A stretch of DNA of 64,000 nucleotides, taken from positions 1,149,603 to 1,213,602 of the forward strand of contig BTVR01000002.1 in the NCBI GenBank assembly GCA_045864775.1, in the 5' to 3' direction. The DNA comes from Macondimonas sp045864775 (GTDB lineage Bacteria; Pseudomonadota; Gammaproteobacteria; UBA5335). Both the position numbers and the translations under genes were made by a program. Below, piece after piece: positions 19,792 to 30,085 of this stretch; positions within the stretch are counted from its first letter, which is position 1, and each line of letters begins with the position of its first letter. The notes below the pieces were generated by a model. That model saw nothing but the letters and a program-made list of their open reading frames with translations. It made no database searches and was not told the origin of the DNA.

Positions 19792-20829
19792 ATGGACGAA
19801 AATCGCAAGAAGGCGCTGGCTGCGGCACTGGGCCAGATCGAGAAGCAATTCGGCAAGGGCTCGGTCATGCGCATGGGCGATGATCAGGCCGCGAGCGACG
19901 TGATCCCCGTGTCCACCGGTTCGCTGGGTCTCGACGTGGCGCTGGGCATCGGTGGCCTACCGCGCGGCCGCGTGGTGGAGATCTACGGTCCTGAATCATC
20001 GGGCAAAACCACGCTCACGCTGCACGTCATCGCACAGGTCCAGAAGGCCGGCGGCACGGCCGCCTTCGTCGACGCCGAACATGCGCTCGACCCCCAATAC
20101 GCCCGCCTGCTCGGGGTCAACGTCGAGGAACTGCTGATTTCCCAGCCCGATACCGGCGAGCAGGCGCTGGAAATCACCGACATGCTGGTGCGCTCGGGTG
20201 CGGTGGACATCGTCGTGGTGGACTCGGTCGCCGCGCTCACCCCCAGGGCGGAGATCGAGGGCGAGATGGGCGACTCGCACGTGGGACTGCAGGCGCGGCT
20301 CATGTCCCAGGCCCTGCGCAAACTCACCGCCAACATCAAGCGCACCAATTGCTTGGTCATCTTCATTAACCAGATCCGCATGAAGATCGGGGTCATGTTC
20401 GGCAGCCCGGAAACCACGACCGGCGGCAACGCGCTCAAGTTCTATGCCTCGGTGCGTCTCGACATCCGCCGCATTGGCGCCATCAAGCGCGGCGATGAGG
20501 TGATCGGTAACGAAACCCGCGTCAAGGTCGTCAAGAACAAGGTGGCACCGCCGTTCCGAGAGGCCGAGTTCGAGATCCTCTATGGCGAAGGCATCTCGCG
20601 CGAAGGCGAGCTCATCGAACTCGGCGTCAAGCACAACCTGATTGAGAAAACCGGCTCCTGGTACAGCTGCCAGGGCGAACGCATCGGCCAGGGCAAGGAC
20701 AATGTGCGCCAGTATCTGAGAGAGCATCCCGAACTGGCCCAGCAGTTGGATCGCTCGCTGCGCGAAACGCTGCTGGCCACGAAGGGTCGCGCCGGTGCCG
20801 TCCTCGAACCCGACCTCGCCGCCGACTGA
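19792..20829 (+). CDS. recA: Recombinase RecA
   Basis: ATP-dependent strand exchange in homologous recombination and co-protease for LexA. The protein is 345 aa from the ATG at 19792; an upstream in-frame start at 19684 adds 36 residues without homology. It shows the classical RecA sequence: Walker A GPESSGKTTLT, the VDAEHALDP segment, Walker B-type VVDSVAALTP, loop L1/L2 regions (EGEMGDSHVGLQARLMSQ; NQIRMKIGVMFGSPETTTGG), and the C-terminal domain. Upstream there is an extended -10-like TGGAATAAT at 19687-19695 but no clear -35 and no canonical SOS box. The downstream recX start lies inside the recA end. Confidence 0.98.
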   Translation: MDENRKKALAAALGQIEKQFGKGSVMRMGDDQAASDVIPVSTGSLGLDVALGIGGLPRGRVVEIYGPESSGKTTLTLHVIAQVQKAGGTAAFVDAEHALDPQYARLLGVNVEELLISQPDTGEQALEITDMLVRSGAVDIVVVDSVAALTPRAEIEGEMGDSHVGLQARLMSQALRKLTANIKRTNCLVIFINQIRMKIGVMFGSPETTTGGNALKFYASVRLDIRRIGAIKRGDEVIGNETRVKVVKNKVAPPFREAEFEILYGEGISREGELIELGVKHNLIEKTGSWYSCQGERIGQGKDNVRQYLREHPELAQQLDRSLRETLLATKGRAGAVLEPDLAAD

Positions 20830-21295
20830 CGCCGTTCTGCGCGCCCGCGCGCTGCGGCTGCTGGGGCGGCGCGAGTACGCCCGGCGCGAGCTGGGCGAGC
20901 GGCTGACGCGCTGGGGCGCGACGTCCGATCAAACGACGCGGCTCCTCGACGGCCTTGAAGCAGACGGTCTCCTCAGCGAGGTGCGCTACGCCGAGAGCTG
21001 GACCCGCGCCCACCTCGCGCGGGGCGACGGGCCCCGCCGCCTGCGCCAAGGGCTGGCACACGCCGGGGTGGACGCTTCGCTGATCGATGCGACGTTGTCG
21101 GCGGACGAAGACTGGGCCGGGCGCCTGGAGACCGCCCGCCGGCGGCGTTTCGGAACTGCGCCGCCCGCCGACTGGCCCGCCTGGGCGCGACAGGCGCGCT
21201 ATCTGGAACGCCGCGGTTATGCGCCCGAGTTGATCCGTCGCCAGCTGCCCCGTCCCCGTGGGGGGTCCGCGCCGATCGACGCCGGGCTGGACTGA
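20795..21295 (+). CDS. recX: Regulatory protein RecX
   Basis: Inhibits RecA filament extension by binding in the filament groove. The predicted protein is about 166 aa and all-helical, with RecX repeats: RALRLLGRREYARRELGERL, then DQTTRLLDGLEADGLLSEVRYAESW, then LIDATLSADEDW and YLERRGYAPELIRRQL. The GTG at 20795 would overlap the recA end by 35 bases; a slightly later start is also possible because the first 12 residues (PSSNPTSPPTDA) are low-complexity. It sits in the conserved recA-recX-alaS order. Confidence 0.88.
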   Translation: MPSSNPTSPPTDAVLRARALRLLGRREYARRELGERLTRWGATSDQTTRLLDGLEADGLLSEVRYAESWTRAHLARGDGPRRLRQGLAHAGVDASLIDATLSADEDWAGRLETARRRRFGTAPPADWPAWARQARYLERRGYAPELIRRQLPRPRGGSAPIDAGLD

Positions 21296-21355
21296 TTCTT
21301 AAATCGGGGTCCTTTGCCTATACTTGGGGCCATTTTGCCGATCGGGCCGTCCGCC

Positions 21356-23980
21356 ATGATGACCAGCGCTGAACTCCGCCATCGCTTCCTGGAATTCTTC
21401 CGCAGCCACGGGCACACCGTCGTGCCCAGCAGCCCGCTGGTTCCGGCCAACGATCCGACGCTGCTGTTCACCAACGCCGGCATGGTGCAGTTCAAGGACG
21501 TTTTCCTGGGGCGCGAGGAGCGGCCCTATGTGCGGGCGGCCAGCGCCCAGCGCTGCGTCCGCGCCGGCGGCAAGCACAACGACCTCGAGAACGTCGGCTA
21601 CACCGCGCGCCATCACACCTTCTTCGAGATGCTGGGCAACTTCAGCTTCGGGGATTATTTCAAGCGCGAGGCCATCCAGTTCGCCTGGGAATTCCTCACC
21701 GTCACGCTGGCGCTGCCGCAGGACCGGCTGTGGGCCACGGTCTATGCCACCGACGATGAGGCCTACGACATCTGGCTGCGCGAGATCGGCCTGCCTGCCG
21801 AACGCATCATCCGCATCGGCGACAAGCCCGGCGGCGGATCGGACAACTTCTGGCAGATGGGCGATACCGGGCCGTGCGGGCCGTGTTCAGAGATTTTCTA
21901 TGATCACGGCCCCGCGGTTGCCGGCGGCCCGCCGGGCAGCCCGGAGGAAGACGGCGACCGCTACATCGAGATCTGGAATCTGGTGTTCATGCAGTTCGAG
22001 CGCGACGCGGCCGGCGTGCTCCGTCCGCTGCCCAAACCGTCGGTGGACACGGGCATGGGCCTGGAGCGCCTTGCCGCTGTGCTGCAAGGGGTCCACAGCA
22101 ACTATGACATCGATCTATTCCGGGCCCTGATCGCTGCCGCGGCGCGCGAAACCGGGGTGTCCAACGCAGACAATCCCTCGCTGCGCGTGCTCGCCGACCA
22201 TGTCCGCGCCTGCGCGTTCCTGGTGACCGACGGCGTCATTCCCGGCAACGAAGGCCGCGGCTATGTGCTGCGGCGCATCATTCGCCGGGCCGTGCGCCAT
22301 GGCTACAAGCTGGGCATGCGCCAGCCCTTCTTCCACCGTCTGGTGCCGGATCTCGTCGCCGAGATGGGCGCTGCCTACCCCGAGCTCGCCGAGGCCGCGA
22401 CGCGCGTGACCGCCACCCTGCGGCAGGAAGAGGAACGCTTTTTCGAAACGCTCGAGCACGGCATGGCCATCCTGGACACGGCGCTGCAGGCGGCCGGCGA
22501 GAGCGGCGCTGGCCTCGACGGCGAAACGGCGTTCAAGCTCCACGACACCTACGGCTTTCCGCTCGACCTCACCCAGGACATCGCCCGCGAGCATGGGGTG
22601 AACGTGGACCTTTCCGGATTCGACACCGCGATGGCCCGCCAACGGGAACAGGCGCGCGCGGCCGGCCGTTTTCGCATGGATACGGTCGTGGGGTATGACG
22701 GCGCGGCGACCCGCTTCGAGGGCCATGACGCGCTGACCGTCGAGGCGGCGACCGTGCTCGCGCTCTACCACGAAGGGGTCGCGGTCAGCGCGCTGCAAAC
22801 CGGACAGGCGGGCATCGTCGTCCTCGACGCGACGCCGTTCTATGCCGAATCGGGCGGCCAGGTCGGTGATGCGGGCGAACTGGTGGCGCCATCGGCGAGC
22901 TTCATCGTGCGCGATACCCAGAAGATCCAGAGCGAGGTATTCGGTCACGTCGGCGAACTCGTGACGGGCGCGCTGCAGGTCGGCGATCGCCTCGCCGCTC
23001 GGGTCGACGGCGAGCGCCGGCAGCGCACCATGCGCCATCATTCGGCCACCCACCTGCTGCACAAGGCGTTGCGCGAGGTTTTGGGCGCGCACGTGCAACA
23101 AAAAGGCTCTCTCGTCGATCCGGACAAGACCCGTTTCGACTTTTCGCACACCAGCCCCGTGTCGCCCGAGGAAATCTCGCGCATCGAGGGCTTGGTCAAT
23201 GCCGAAGTGCTCACCAACCATCCCACGCAGTCACGGGAACTGCCCTTGGACGAGGCGCGCCTGACCGGCGCCGTCATGCTGTTCGGCGAGAAATACGCCG
23301 ATGTCGTCCGGGTGCTCGACATTGGCAGCTCGCGCGAGCTGTGCGGCGGCACGCACGTGGCGCGCACTGGCGACATCGGGCTGTTCAAGATCGTCTCGGA
23401 GGCCGGCGTGGCGGCCGGGGTCCGGCGCATCGAAGCCGTAGCCGGCGAGGTCGCCCTCGCCTTCGTCTCGGCGCAGCAGGCCTTGCTGCAGCAGGCCGCG
23501 ACCGCGCTCAAGGCCGCGCCGAGCGAGGTCCCCGCCCGTATCGTTCAATTGCAGGAGCAGCTCCGGACGAGTGAGCGCGAGCTCGCCCGCATGATCTCCC
23601 GCCTCGCCGCCAGCCAGGGCGGCGATCTGGCGAGCCAAGCCGTGACCGTGGCCGGCGTGCAGGTGCTGGCCGCCCGTGTCGATGGCGTGGATGCCAAGGC
23701 CCTGCGTGAAACCTTGGACAAACTGCGCGATCGGCTGGGAACGGCAGCGATCGTGCTGGCCAGCGTCGCAGGTGATCAAAAGGTCTCGCTCGTGGCCGGT
23801 GTGACGCCGGACCTGACCGATCGCGTCAAGGCCGGCGAGCTCGTCAGCGCGGTGGCGCAGCAGGTGGGCGGCAAGGGCGGTGGCCGGGCCGACATGGCGC
23901 AGGCCGGCGGCAACGACCCCACCCGTCTCGATGGCGCCCTCGCAGGCGTCGCAGAGTGGGTGGCCGCGCGCCTCGCCTGA
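21356..23980 (+). CDS. alaS: Alanine-tRNA ligase
   Basis: Charges tRNA-Ala, with built-in editing of mischarged serine and glycine. The protein is 874 aa, full length. Class II aminoacylation domain: SAELRHRFLEFFRSHGH, NDPTLLFTNAGMVQFKDVFLG and the GGKHNDLENVG/HHTFFEMLGNFSFGDY motif 2 region. Editing domain: HHSATHLLHKALR and CGGTHVART zinc ligands. The C-terminal C-Ala domain ends in GGKGGGRADMAQAGG. Start at ATG 21356 or 21359 (adjacent ATGATG); a possible -10 TATACT lies at 21320-21325. It converges with the PQQ dehydrogenase gene across a terminator. Confidence 0.97.
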   Translation: MMTSAELRHRFLEFFRSHGHTVVPSSPLVPANDPTLLFTNAGMVQFKDVFLGREERPYVRAASAQRCVRAGGKHNDLENVGYTARHHTFFEMLGNFSFGDYFKREAIQFAWEFLTVTLALPQDRLWATVYATDDEAYDIWLREIGLPAERIIRIGDKPGGGSDNFWQMGDTGPCGPCSEIFYDHGPAVAGGPPGSPEEDGDRYIEIWNLVFMQFERDAAGVLRPLPKPSVDTGMGLERLAAVLQGVHSNYDIDLFRALIAAAARETGVSNADNPSLRVLADHVRACAFLVTDGVIPGNEGRGYVLRRIIRRAVRHGYKLGMRQPFFHRLVPDLVAEMGAAYPELAEAATRVTATLRQEEERFFETLEHGMAILDTALQAAGESGAGLDGETAFKLHDTYGFPLDLTQDIAREHGVNVDLSGFDTAMARQREQARAAGRFRMDTVVGYDGAATRFEGHDALTVEAATVLALYHEGVAVSALQTGQAGIVVLDATPFYAESGGQVGDAGELVAPSASFIVRDTQKIQSEVFGHVGELVTGALQVGDRLAARVDGERRQRTMRHHSATHLLHKALREVLGAHVQQKGSLVDPDKTRFDFSHTSPVSPEEISRIEGLVNAEVLTNHPTQSRELPLDEARLTGAVMLFGEKYADVVRVLDIGSSRELCGGTHVARTGDIGLFKIVSEAGVAAGVRRIEAVAGEVALAFVSAQQALLQQAATALKAAPSEVPARIVQLQEQLRTSERELARMISRLAASQGGDLASQAVTVAGVQVLAARVDGVDAKALRETLDKLRDRLGTAAIVLASVAGDQKVSLVAGVTPDLTDRVKAGELVSAVAQQVGGKGGGRADMAQAGGNDPTRLDGALAGVAEWVAARLA

Positions 23981-24034
23981 GCGCCGCCGCCGTACTCCGA
24001 CAACCTGAATCGCCGTTCCAACCTTCCCGCCCAT

Positions 24035-24064
24035 AAAAAAAAACGCCGGGGATCACCCGGCGTT
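24035..24064 (-). terminator. Rho-independent terminator of the PQQ dehydrogenase gene
   Basis: A perfect 9-bp stem (AACGCCGGG, with its complement) and 5-base loop lie at 24042-24064, flanked on the plus-strand left side by nine A (24035-24043). Read on the minus strand this is a GC-rich hairpin followed by a U-run, directly 3' of the stop at 24091. It is the clearest intrinsic terminator in the window. Confidence 0.85.
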
Positions 24065-24090
24065 GTCACGGCTCGCGCTTGTGGCGCGGA

Positions 24091-26337
24091 TCAGGAGCCT
24101 CGGTTCATCACCCAGCTGAGCAGGCTGACGAAGAAGCCCGTGATGGCGCCCAGAACGCTGTAGACGGCGTGCTTGAAGGTCTTCCAGACGCCCGACGCCT
24201 CTTCCCGTTCCAGAGTATTTTGGTTCACCTTGTTGAGGTAGGCGTGGATGGCCTGCACATCTTCGACCGAGAGATGGTCGGAGAAGCCGATCATGCCGGT
24301 CTTGTGCGCGTCACGACCGCCCAGCACGATGGCGACGAAGTTTTCGTGCGTCTTGGCGTCCATGCGGCGCAGATCGACCATGTTGGGATTGCCGATCGCA
24401 CCGGGGCCATGGCAGTACACGCAATTGTGGTGATAGAGCCCGTCGCCTTTCGAGATCATCTCGCTATCGGCAGCGAGGTCCATGGGTTCCGGCAGCTTCC
24501 GGGCGATTTGCACAGGCGGCAGGCTTTCCTTGCCGTTCAGCTTGAAGGTGAGGATGCGGCCGCGGGGATACATGTTTTCGCGGGCGTTGCCCGCCGCGCC
24601 GAAGGACAGACCCACGGAACCGCCCCAGCCGGCCAGCAGGGAGATGTATTGCTCGCCATCGATCTCATAGGTGATGGGCGGGGCGATGATCCCGTTCTGG
24701 GCGTCGAATTCCCAGAGCTTGCGGCCGGTATCGGCGGCGTAGGCGACGAAATAGCCCTTGCCGTTGCCCTGCAGCACGAGGTTGCCGCCCGTGCAGAGCA
24801 GGCCGCCGTTCCATAGGCCCTCGTGTTCGACCCGCCAGGCCTCGCGCTGATTGACCGGATCCCAGGCCTGCAGATAGCCCTTGGCGGCCTTGCCGCCCAG
24901 CGCCATGACCAGATCATGGTCTATCCAGGTCGGGAACTGCACGTCCTTCATCACCTTCATCCCGGTGTTCCAATAGCCCGGAATGTAATCGAACTCCTTG
25001 TCATTGTCGTAAAGCATGGCCATTTCCTGGCTCGGGATATAGACGTAGCCCGTATCCCGGCTCAGGCACATCGGCATCCAGTTGTGTCCGCCCAGCGGCG
25101 AGGGGAACTGGAGCTTGGGCCATTTCTCGTATGAATTGTTGGTCTGGATCGGGCGGCCGGTGTCGGGGTCGACGCCCTTGGCCCAAGTCACCGCCACATA
25201 GTTGTTGGCCGAAATGAACTTGCCGGTTTCCCGGTCGATGACGTAGAAGAAGCCATTCTTCGGCGCCTGCATCAGCACCTTGCGCTTCTGCCCGTCGATG
25301 GTCAGATCCGTCAGGATGATGTGCTGGGTCGCCGTGTAATCCCACCCCTCGCCGGGGGTCGTCTGGTAGTGCCAGACATACTCACCGGTCTCGGGCTTGA
25401 TGGCGACGATGGAGGAGATGAACAGGTTGTCGCCGCCGGCCGGCGACCGGATGTGCTTGTTCCAGGGTGAGCCGTTGCCGACGCCGAAGTAAAGGAGATC
25501 CAGGTCGGGGTCATAGGCCATGGAGTCCCATACGGTCCCGCCCCCCCCGATCTCCCACCAGGGTCCGCCGCCCCAGGTCTGGGCGGCCATCTCCATGGCC
25601 TTGCTCTCGAAGCCGTCCGCCGGATTGCCGGGGACGGTATAGAAGCGCCATTTCTGTTCGCCGGTCTCGGCGTCATAGGCGGTGATGTAGCCGCGAACCC
25701 CGTACTCGGCGCCGCCGTTACCGATGATCACCTTGCCGTTCACGATGCGCGGCGCACCGGTAATGGTATAGGGGCGCGACTTGTCGATGGTCAGCACGTC
25801 CCAGACGATCTCGCCGGTGATGGCGTTCAGCGCCACCAACCGGCCGTCGATGGTGCCGACGTAGACCTTGCCGTTCCAAACCTGGGCCCCCCGGTTGACG
25901 ACGTCACAGCAGGCGTATTGGCCGCGCGTCTTGTCCACGTCGAGATCGTTGCGCCACAACAGCTTGCCGGTCCGCGCATCGAGGGCGTAGACCTCGCTCC
26001 ACGCGCCAGTGGCATACATCACGCCATCCACCACGATGGGCGTGGCTTCAAGACCCCGGTTGGTCCCGGTCTCCCACGCCCAGGCCAGTCCCAGATTGGG
26101 GACAGTCTGGTCGTTGATCTGTTTGAGGGGGCTGTAGCGGTCCTCGCCGTAAGTCCGGCCGTGGAGCATCCAGTTGCCGGGTTCTTCTTCGGCCTTGACC
26201 AGCCGATCGTTCGTCATGCGCGCGAGCGAGTCGCGGATGGCTTCCGCGGGCGCCGTATCTTCGCGGGTGAGTGCGGCAAGGGCGACTCCCTGGCTGAGGA
26301 TGAGCCCCAGCAGCCCTGCCATGAATCGATGCTTCAC
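24091..26337 (-). CDS. PQQ-dependent alcohol dehydrogenase with cytochrome c domain and C-terminal membrane segment
   Basis: Periplasmic quinohaemoprotein of the methanol/ethanol dehydrogenase family, 748 aa, oxidising an alcohol to an aldehyde. Signal peptide MAGLLGLILSQGVALA follows a few basic residues. The eight-bladed PQQ propeller includes the vicinal cysteines of ACCDVVNRG and the catalytic Asp in GEGWDYTATQ; the Thr two residues on, rather than Asp, suggests a calcium rather than lanthanide enzyme. A cytochrome c domain follows (CVYCH, distal Met probable in the KTGMIGFSDHL region). The last 25 residues form an unusual hydrophobic helix (AVYSVLGAITGFFVSLLSWVM) that could anchor it. 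The start is GTG with GGGAGG upstream. The aldehyde dehydrogenase gene lies upstream on the same strand. Confidence 0.92.
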   Translation of the reverse strand: MKHRFMAGLLGLILSQGVALAALTREDTAPAEAIRDSLARMTNDRLVKAEEEPGNWMLHGRTYGEDRYSPLKQINDQTVPNLGLAWAWETGTNRGLEATPIVVDGVMYATGAWSEVYALDARTGKLLWRNDLDVDKTRGQYACCDVVNRGAQVWNGKVYVGTIDGRLVALNAITGEIVWDVLTIDKSRPYTITGAPRIVNGKVIIGNGGAEYGVRGYITAYDAETGEQKWRFYTVPGNPADGFESKAMEMAAQTWGGGPWWEIGGGGTVWDSMAYDPDLDLLYFGVGNGSPWNKHIRSPAGGDNLFISSIVAIKPETGEYVWHYQTTPGEGWDYTATQHIILTDLTIDGQKRKVLMQAPKNGFFYVIDRETGKFISANNYVAVTWAKGVDPDTGRPIQTNNSYEKWPKLQFPSPLGGHNWMPMCLSRDTGYVYIPSQEMAMLYDNDKEFDYIPGYWNTGMKVMKDVQFPTWIDHDLVMALGGKAAKGYLQAWDPVNQREAWRVEHEGLWNGGLLCTGGNLVLQGNGKGYFVAYAADTGRKLWEFDAQNGIIAPPITYEIDGEQYISLLAGWGGSVGLSFGAAGNARENMYPRGRILTFKLNGKESLPPVQIARKLPEPMDLAADSEMISKGDGLYHHNCVYCHGPGAIGNPNMVDLRRMDAKTHENFVAIVLGGRDAHKTGMIGFSDHLSVEDVQAIHAYLNKVNQNTLEREEASGVWKTFKHAVYSVLGAITGFFVSLLSWVMNRGS

Positions 26338-26430
26338 GGGAAAACCTCCCTGTATTTTTTACAACGGATGGACCAAAACTGCGGCATGCTGCGCGCAAAT
26401 ATCGTGACTGTCCAGAACCTGTCGCCGAAT

Positions 26431-26460
26431 GAGCAAGGGCCGCTGACGGCGGCCCTGCTC
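26431..26460. terminator. Hairpin between aldehyde dehydrogenase and PQQ dehydrogenase genes
   Basis: AGGGCCGC-TGACG-GCGGCCCT forms an 8-bp stem, extended by GAGC/GCTC with one bulged A. It lies 3' of the aldehyde dehydrogenase stop on the minus strand and about 95 bases before the PQQ gene start. There is no U-run. It could be a partial terminator or processing site that sets different levels for the two genes. Confidence 0.4.
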
Positions 26461-26480
26461 TATGGCGATGAACTACGACT

Positions 26481-27953
26481 TCACGCGAGCCACTTGGAAA
26501 CGCGCTGCAGCAATCCGAGGGCACTTTTCGGATAAGGCCCCTTGACGAACATGGCGGGGGAGAACCAGTTGCGCTGATAAAGCACGCCTTTTTTGTGCGA
26601 GAACTCCACGAAACCGTCGAAGCCATGGTAGGCGCCCAGTCCGCTGGGCCCGCTGCCGCCGAAGGGCAGGTTCGGATGCGCGATGTGCAGCATGGTGTCG
26701 TTGACGCAGGCACCGCCGGAGATGGTCTGCCCGATCACGTGGTCTGCGCGCTTGCGGTTGGCATCGAAGTAATACAGCGCCAGGGGACGCGGCCGCTCCT
26801 GGACGTAGCGCATGGCCTGCTGGAGGCTGTCATAGCCCATCACCGGCAGGACCGGCCCGAAGATTTCCTCCTGCATGACCGCCATGTCGTCGTTGACATT
26901 GGTGATCACGGTGTGCGGGATGACGCGCTTGCCCTCGGCGATCTGCTCGTTGCGCGGGTTGATCTGCACCACGTTCGCGCCCTTCTCGCGCGCATCGTCG
27001 ATGAGTGCATTGACGCGCTTGAAATGCCGGTCGTTGACGATCCAGGTAATGTCCTGGTTGTCGGCCACTGTGGGATAGCGCTTGGAGATGGCCCGCGAAT
27101 AGGCGTTGACGAACTCCTGCTCCTTGCCCTTGGGCACCATGACGTAATCCGGCGCGATACAGGTCTGGCCCGAATTCACCGTCTTGCCGAGCAGAATGCG
27201 TTGCACGGCTTTTTCGATGGGATAGTCCTCGCCGATGATGGTCGGGGACTTGCCGCCCATCTCCAGCGTGACCGGGGTCAGGTTCTTCGCCGCCGCCATC
27301 ATGATCTTGCGCCCGATCTCGGTGTTGCCGGTGTAGATCAGATGGTTGAACGGCAGCTCGGAAAACTCGATCGCCTTTTGCACATCGCCCGTCACCACCG
27401 TGATGAAGCCGGGATCGAAGTGCTTGGCAATCAGCTCGGCGATCACCTCGGAGGTCCGCGGGGTGACGTCGGGCGGCTTGATCATGGCGTGGTTGCCGGC
27501 GGCCAGCACGCCGATCAGCGGCGAGAAGATCAGGAAAGCGGGGTAGTTCCAGGCACCCATGATGCCGACCACGCCCTTGGGCTGATAGACGGCATAGCCG
27601 GTCGCCGGCAGCGACTGGATGCTGTTGGCGACCTTGTGCGGCTTCATCCACTTCTTGACGTGGCCCTTGGTGAGGCGGATCTCGCCAAGATTCGCGAGCA
27701 CTTCGGTGAGCACGGTTTCGTGCGGCGAGCGGTGACCGAAGTCCGCCATCACCGCCTTGACGAGTTCATCGCTGTACTCGCCGATGGCCTTGCCGAGGAT
27801 CTGCAAGGCTTCGACGCGCTGCTTGGCATCGCTGATGCCGCGATCGAGAAAAGCCTTTTGTTGGGCGTGCAGCAGGGGCAGCAAGGGATTGCTGGCTGGC
27901 GCTTCCTGCTGGCGCGCCAGACCGGAAATGGAAATCGGCTGGGGTGAGCTCAT
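26481..27953 (-). CDS. Aldehyde dehydrogenase, coniferyl-aldehyde dehydrogenase type
   Basis: NAD(P)-dependent oxidation of an aldehyde to its acid, in the cytoplasm. The protein is 490 aa from the ATG at 27953, chosen for an AGGAGGG ribosome site upstream; the open frame continues 16 codons further. Family signatures: GAWNYPAFLIFSPLIG, the Glu-containing LEMGGKSP, the catalytic Cys in NSGQTCIAPDY, and EEIFGPVLPV. The lack of a long N-terminus and the order of motifs resemble CalB-like (class 3) aldehyde dehydrogenases. It lies upstream of the PQQ alcohol dehydrogenase, giving a likely alcohol-to-acid pair, though the alcohol oxidation is periplasmic. Confidence 0.92.
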   Translation of the reverse strand: MSSPQPISISGLARQQEAPASNPLLPLLHAQQKAFLDRGISDAKQRVEALQILGKAIGEYSDELVKAVMADFGHRSPHETVLTEVLANLGEIRLTKGHVKKWMKPHKVANSIQSLPATGYAVYQPKGVVGIMGAWNYPAFLIFSPLIGVLAAGNHAMIKPPDVTPRTSEVIAELIAKHFDPGFITVVTGDVQKAIEFSELPFNHLIYTGNTEIGRKIMMAAAKNLTPVTLEMGGKSPTIIGEDYPIEKAVQRILLGKTVNSGQTCIAPDYVMVPKGKEQEFVNAYSRAISKRYPTVADNQDITWIVNDRHFKRVNALIDDAREKGANVVQINPRNEQIAEGKRVIPHTVITNVNDDMAVMQEEIFGPVLPVMGYDSLQQAMRYVQERPRPLALYYFDANRKRADHVIGQTISGGACVNDTMLHIAHPNLPFGGSGPSGLGAYHGFDGFVEFSHKKGVLYQRNWFSPAMFVKGPYPKSALGLLQRVSKWLA

Positions 27954-28353
27954 TGGGTGGGTCCCTCCTGAACGATCTTGTAGTGGCCCTGCAGTATGCA
28001 ACGCCGAACGTTTAATATTTATGCTTGGCTGAACAAATGGTCAAGTCCCCGGCCGCCACGGCACGCCCCCTGGAGCGCGGAACGGCGACAGCAGGCGCGC
28101 TCCCGGGCTCGGCGAGCCTTTACGCTGCAGGGAACGCATCATGCCGCGCATCGCTTTACGGTTGATGCGCGCACAGCCGCGAGCCCCATGCCGGAACCCA
28201 GGCCATCGCGCATGGCGGTCAAGGCCCATCGCCCGTGATCGGCGCGGGCCGCAGACCTGGGCCAACGCGGCCAGCCAGGCGGTGACGCAATCTCGCCGCA
28301 CGCGAGCCCTTGCCGTCTTGCCCGATCGAACCGCTTCACGGGCCGGACATCTC
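27954..28353. other. Intergenic region upstream of the aldehyde dehydrogenase gene
   Basis: About 400 bp without a convincing gene. On the minus strand an AT-rich patch around 28005-28045 (ATAAATATTAAA, with TTGTTC upstream) could hold the promoter for the aldehyde dehydrogenase/PQQ dehydrogenase pair. I see no good sigma-54 -24/-12 spacing. The rest is GC-rich with no recognised structure. Confidence 0.4.
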
Positions 28354-29163
28354 TCAGGCCAGGGCCTCGTCCGTCCAGACCTCGAAGCGCTCCAGCGTGT
28401 GCGCACCATAGGTCGTGGTGATCGCCACATCGGCCGCGTCGCGGCCGCGGGCAATCAGCACCCGTCCAATGCGGGGCTGGTTGTTGCGCGGATCGAAGGT
28501 GTGCCAGGCGCCGCCCAGGAAGACTTCCATCGATGCCGCAAAATCCATCGGCGCGTCCACCGGCGGTACGCCAATATCACCCAGATAGCTGGTGCAATAG
28601 CGCGCCGGAATGTTGAGGCTGCGACAGAAGGCGATGGCGAGATGAGCGTAGTCGCGGCAGACACCGCAGCGCTCGTTGAAAGCTTCCCAAGCGCTTTTCG
28701 TAGGCCGGGCGTGCTCGTAGCCAAACACGATGTGGTTGTGGACAAAGTTGCAGATCGCCTGGACGCGCGCCCATCCCGGCGGCGCCCAGGCAAAGAGTTT
28801 CCAGGCGGCCTCGGACAACAGGTCGGATTCGCAATAGCGGCTCGGCAACAGATAGACCAGGGTTTCCTCCGGCAGGCATTCCACCGGATGCTGCACCGCC
28901 ATCGGGAATACCGGTTCGAGCGTGCCGTGATCATTGATGAGCGTGTCAGCGTGCAGCCGGATGCGCCCGGCTGGCGCCACGAGGCGCGTGCACCAGTTGC
29001 CGAAGCCGTCGCGATACATGCTCATCGGCACCGGGGGGTCGGTACACATCTGGTCTGGGCGCACGAGGTCGGAGACGCGCGTGTAGTGCACGTTGAGCGT
29101 GATGATCATGGGCGTCGGCTGCGGACAACTGTAGACGATGTCGTAGCCCAGGCGAATCTGCAT
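28354..29163 (-). CDS. Transglutaminase-like family protein
   Basis: A 269-aa cytoplasmic protein with a transglutaminase/papain-like core. The triad is visible: Cys in ERCGVCRDYAH (C169), His in GGAWHTFDPRN (H221) and Asp (D224). The N-terminal third (beta-strand-rich, VHYTRVSDLVRPD, RIRLHADTLINDHG) matches the N-terminal region common to bacterial transglutaminase-like proteins. A GAGGGAA site precedes the ATG at 29163. Members may act as proteases or peptide-modifying enzymes; substrate unknown. Hairpins separate it from the upstream amidohydrolase gene. Confidence 0.85.
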   Translation of the reverse strand: MQIRLGYDIVYSCPQPTPMIITLNVHYTRVSDLVRPDQMCTDPPVPMSMYRDGFGNWCTRLVAPAGRIRLHADTLINDHGTLEPVFPMAVQHPVECLPEETLVYLLPSRYCESDLLSEAAWKLFAWAPPGWARVQAICNFVHNHIVFGYEHARPTKSAWEAFNERCGVCRDYAHLAIAFCRSLNIPARYCTSYLGDIGVPPVDAPMDFAASMEVFLGGAWHTFDPRNNQPRIGRVLIARGRDAADVAITTTYGAHTLERFEVWTDEALA

Positions 29164-29181
29164 GGCGTTCCCTCGGGCGGT

Positions 29182-29219
29182 CGCGAGCAGTGCTCGCGGA
29201 GATTCCGAACAGCGAATCT
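29182..29219. repeat. Two adjacent inverted repeats
   Basis: CGCGAGCA-G-TGCTCGCG (29182-29198) is followed directly by AGATTC and GAATCT around an 8-base loop (29200-29219). They lie between the amidohydrolase stop and the transglutaminase-like gene start on the minus strand, so a weak terminator or an operator are both possible. Confidence 0.4.
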
Positions 29220-29265
29220 GGAGCCGGAGCGGCGGCGCCGTCGGGTGGGGGTCTTGAGCGTGCGA

Positions 29266-30045
<780 letters not shown>

Positions 30046-30085
30046 GGACGCCATCCGATCAACGCAATGCCTCTGCCTGCTCCGT

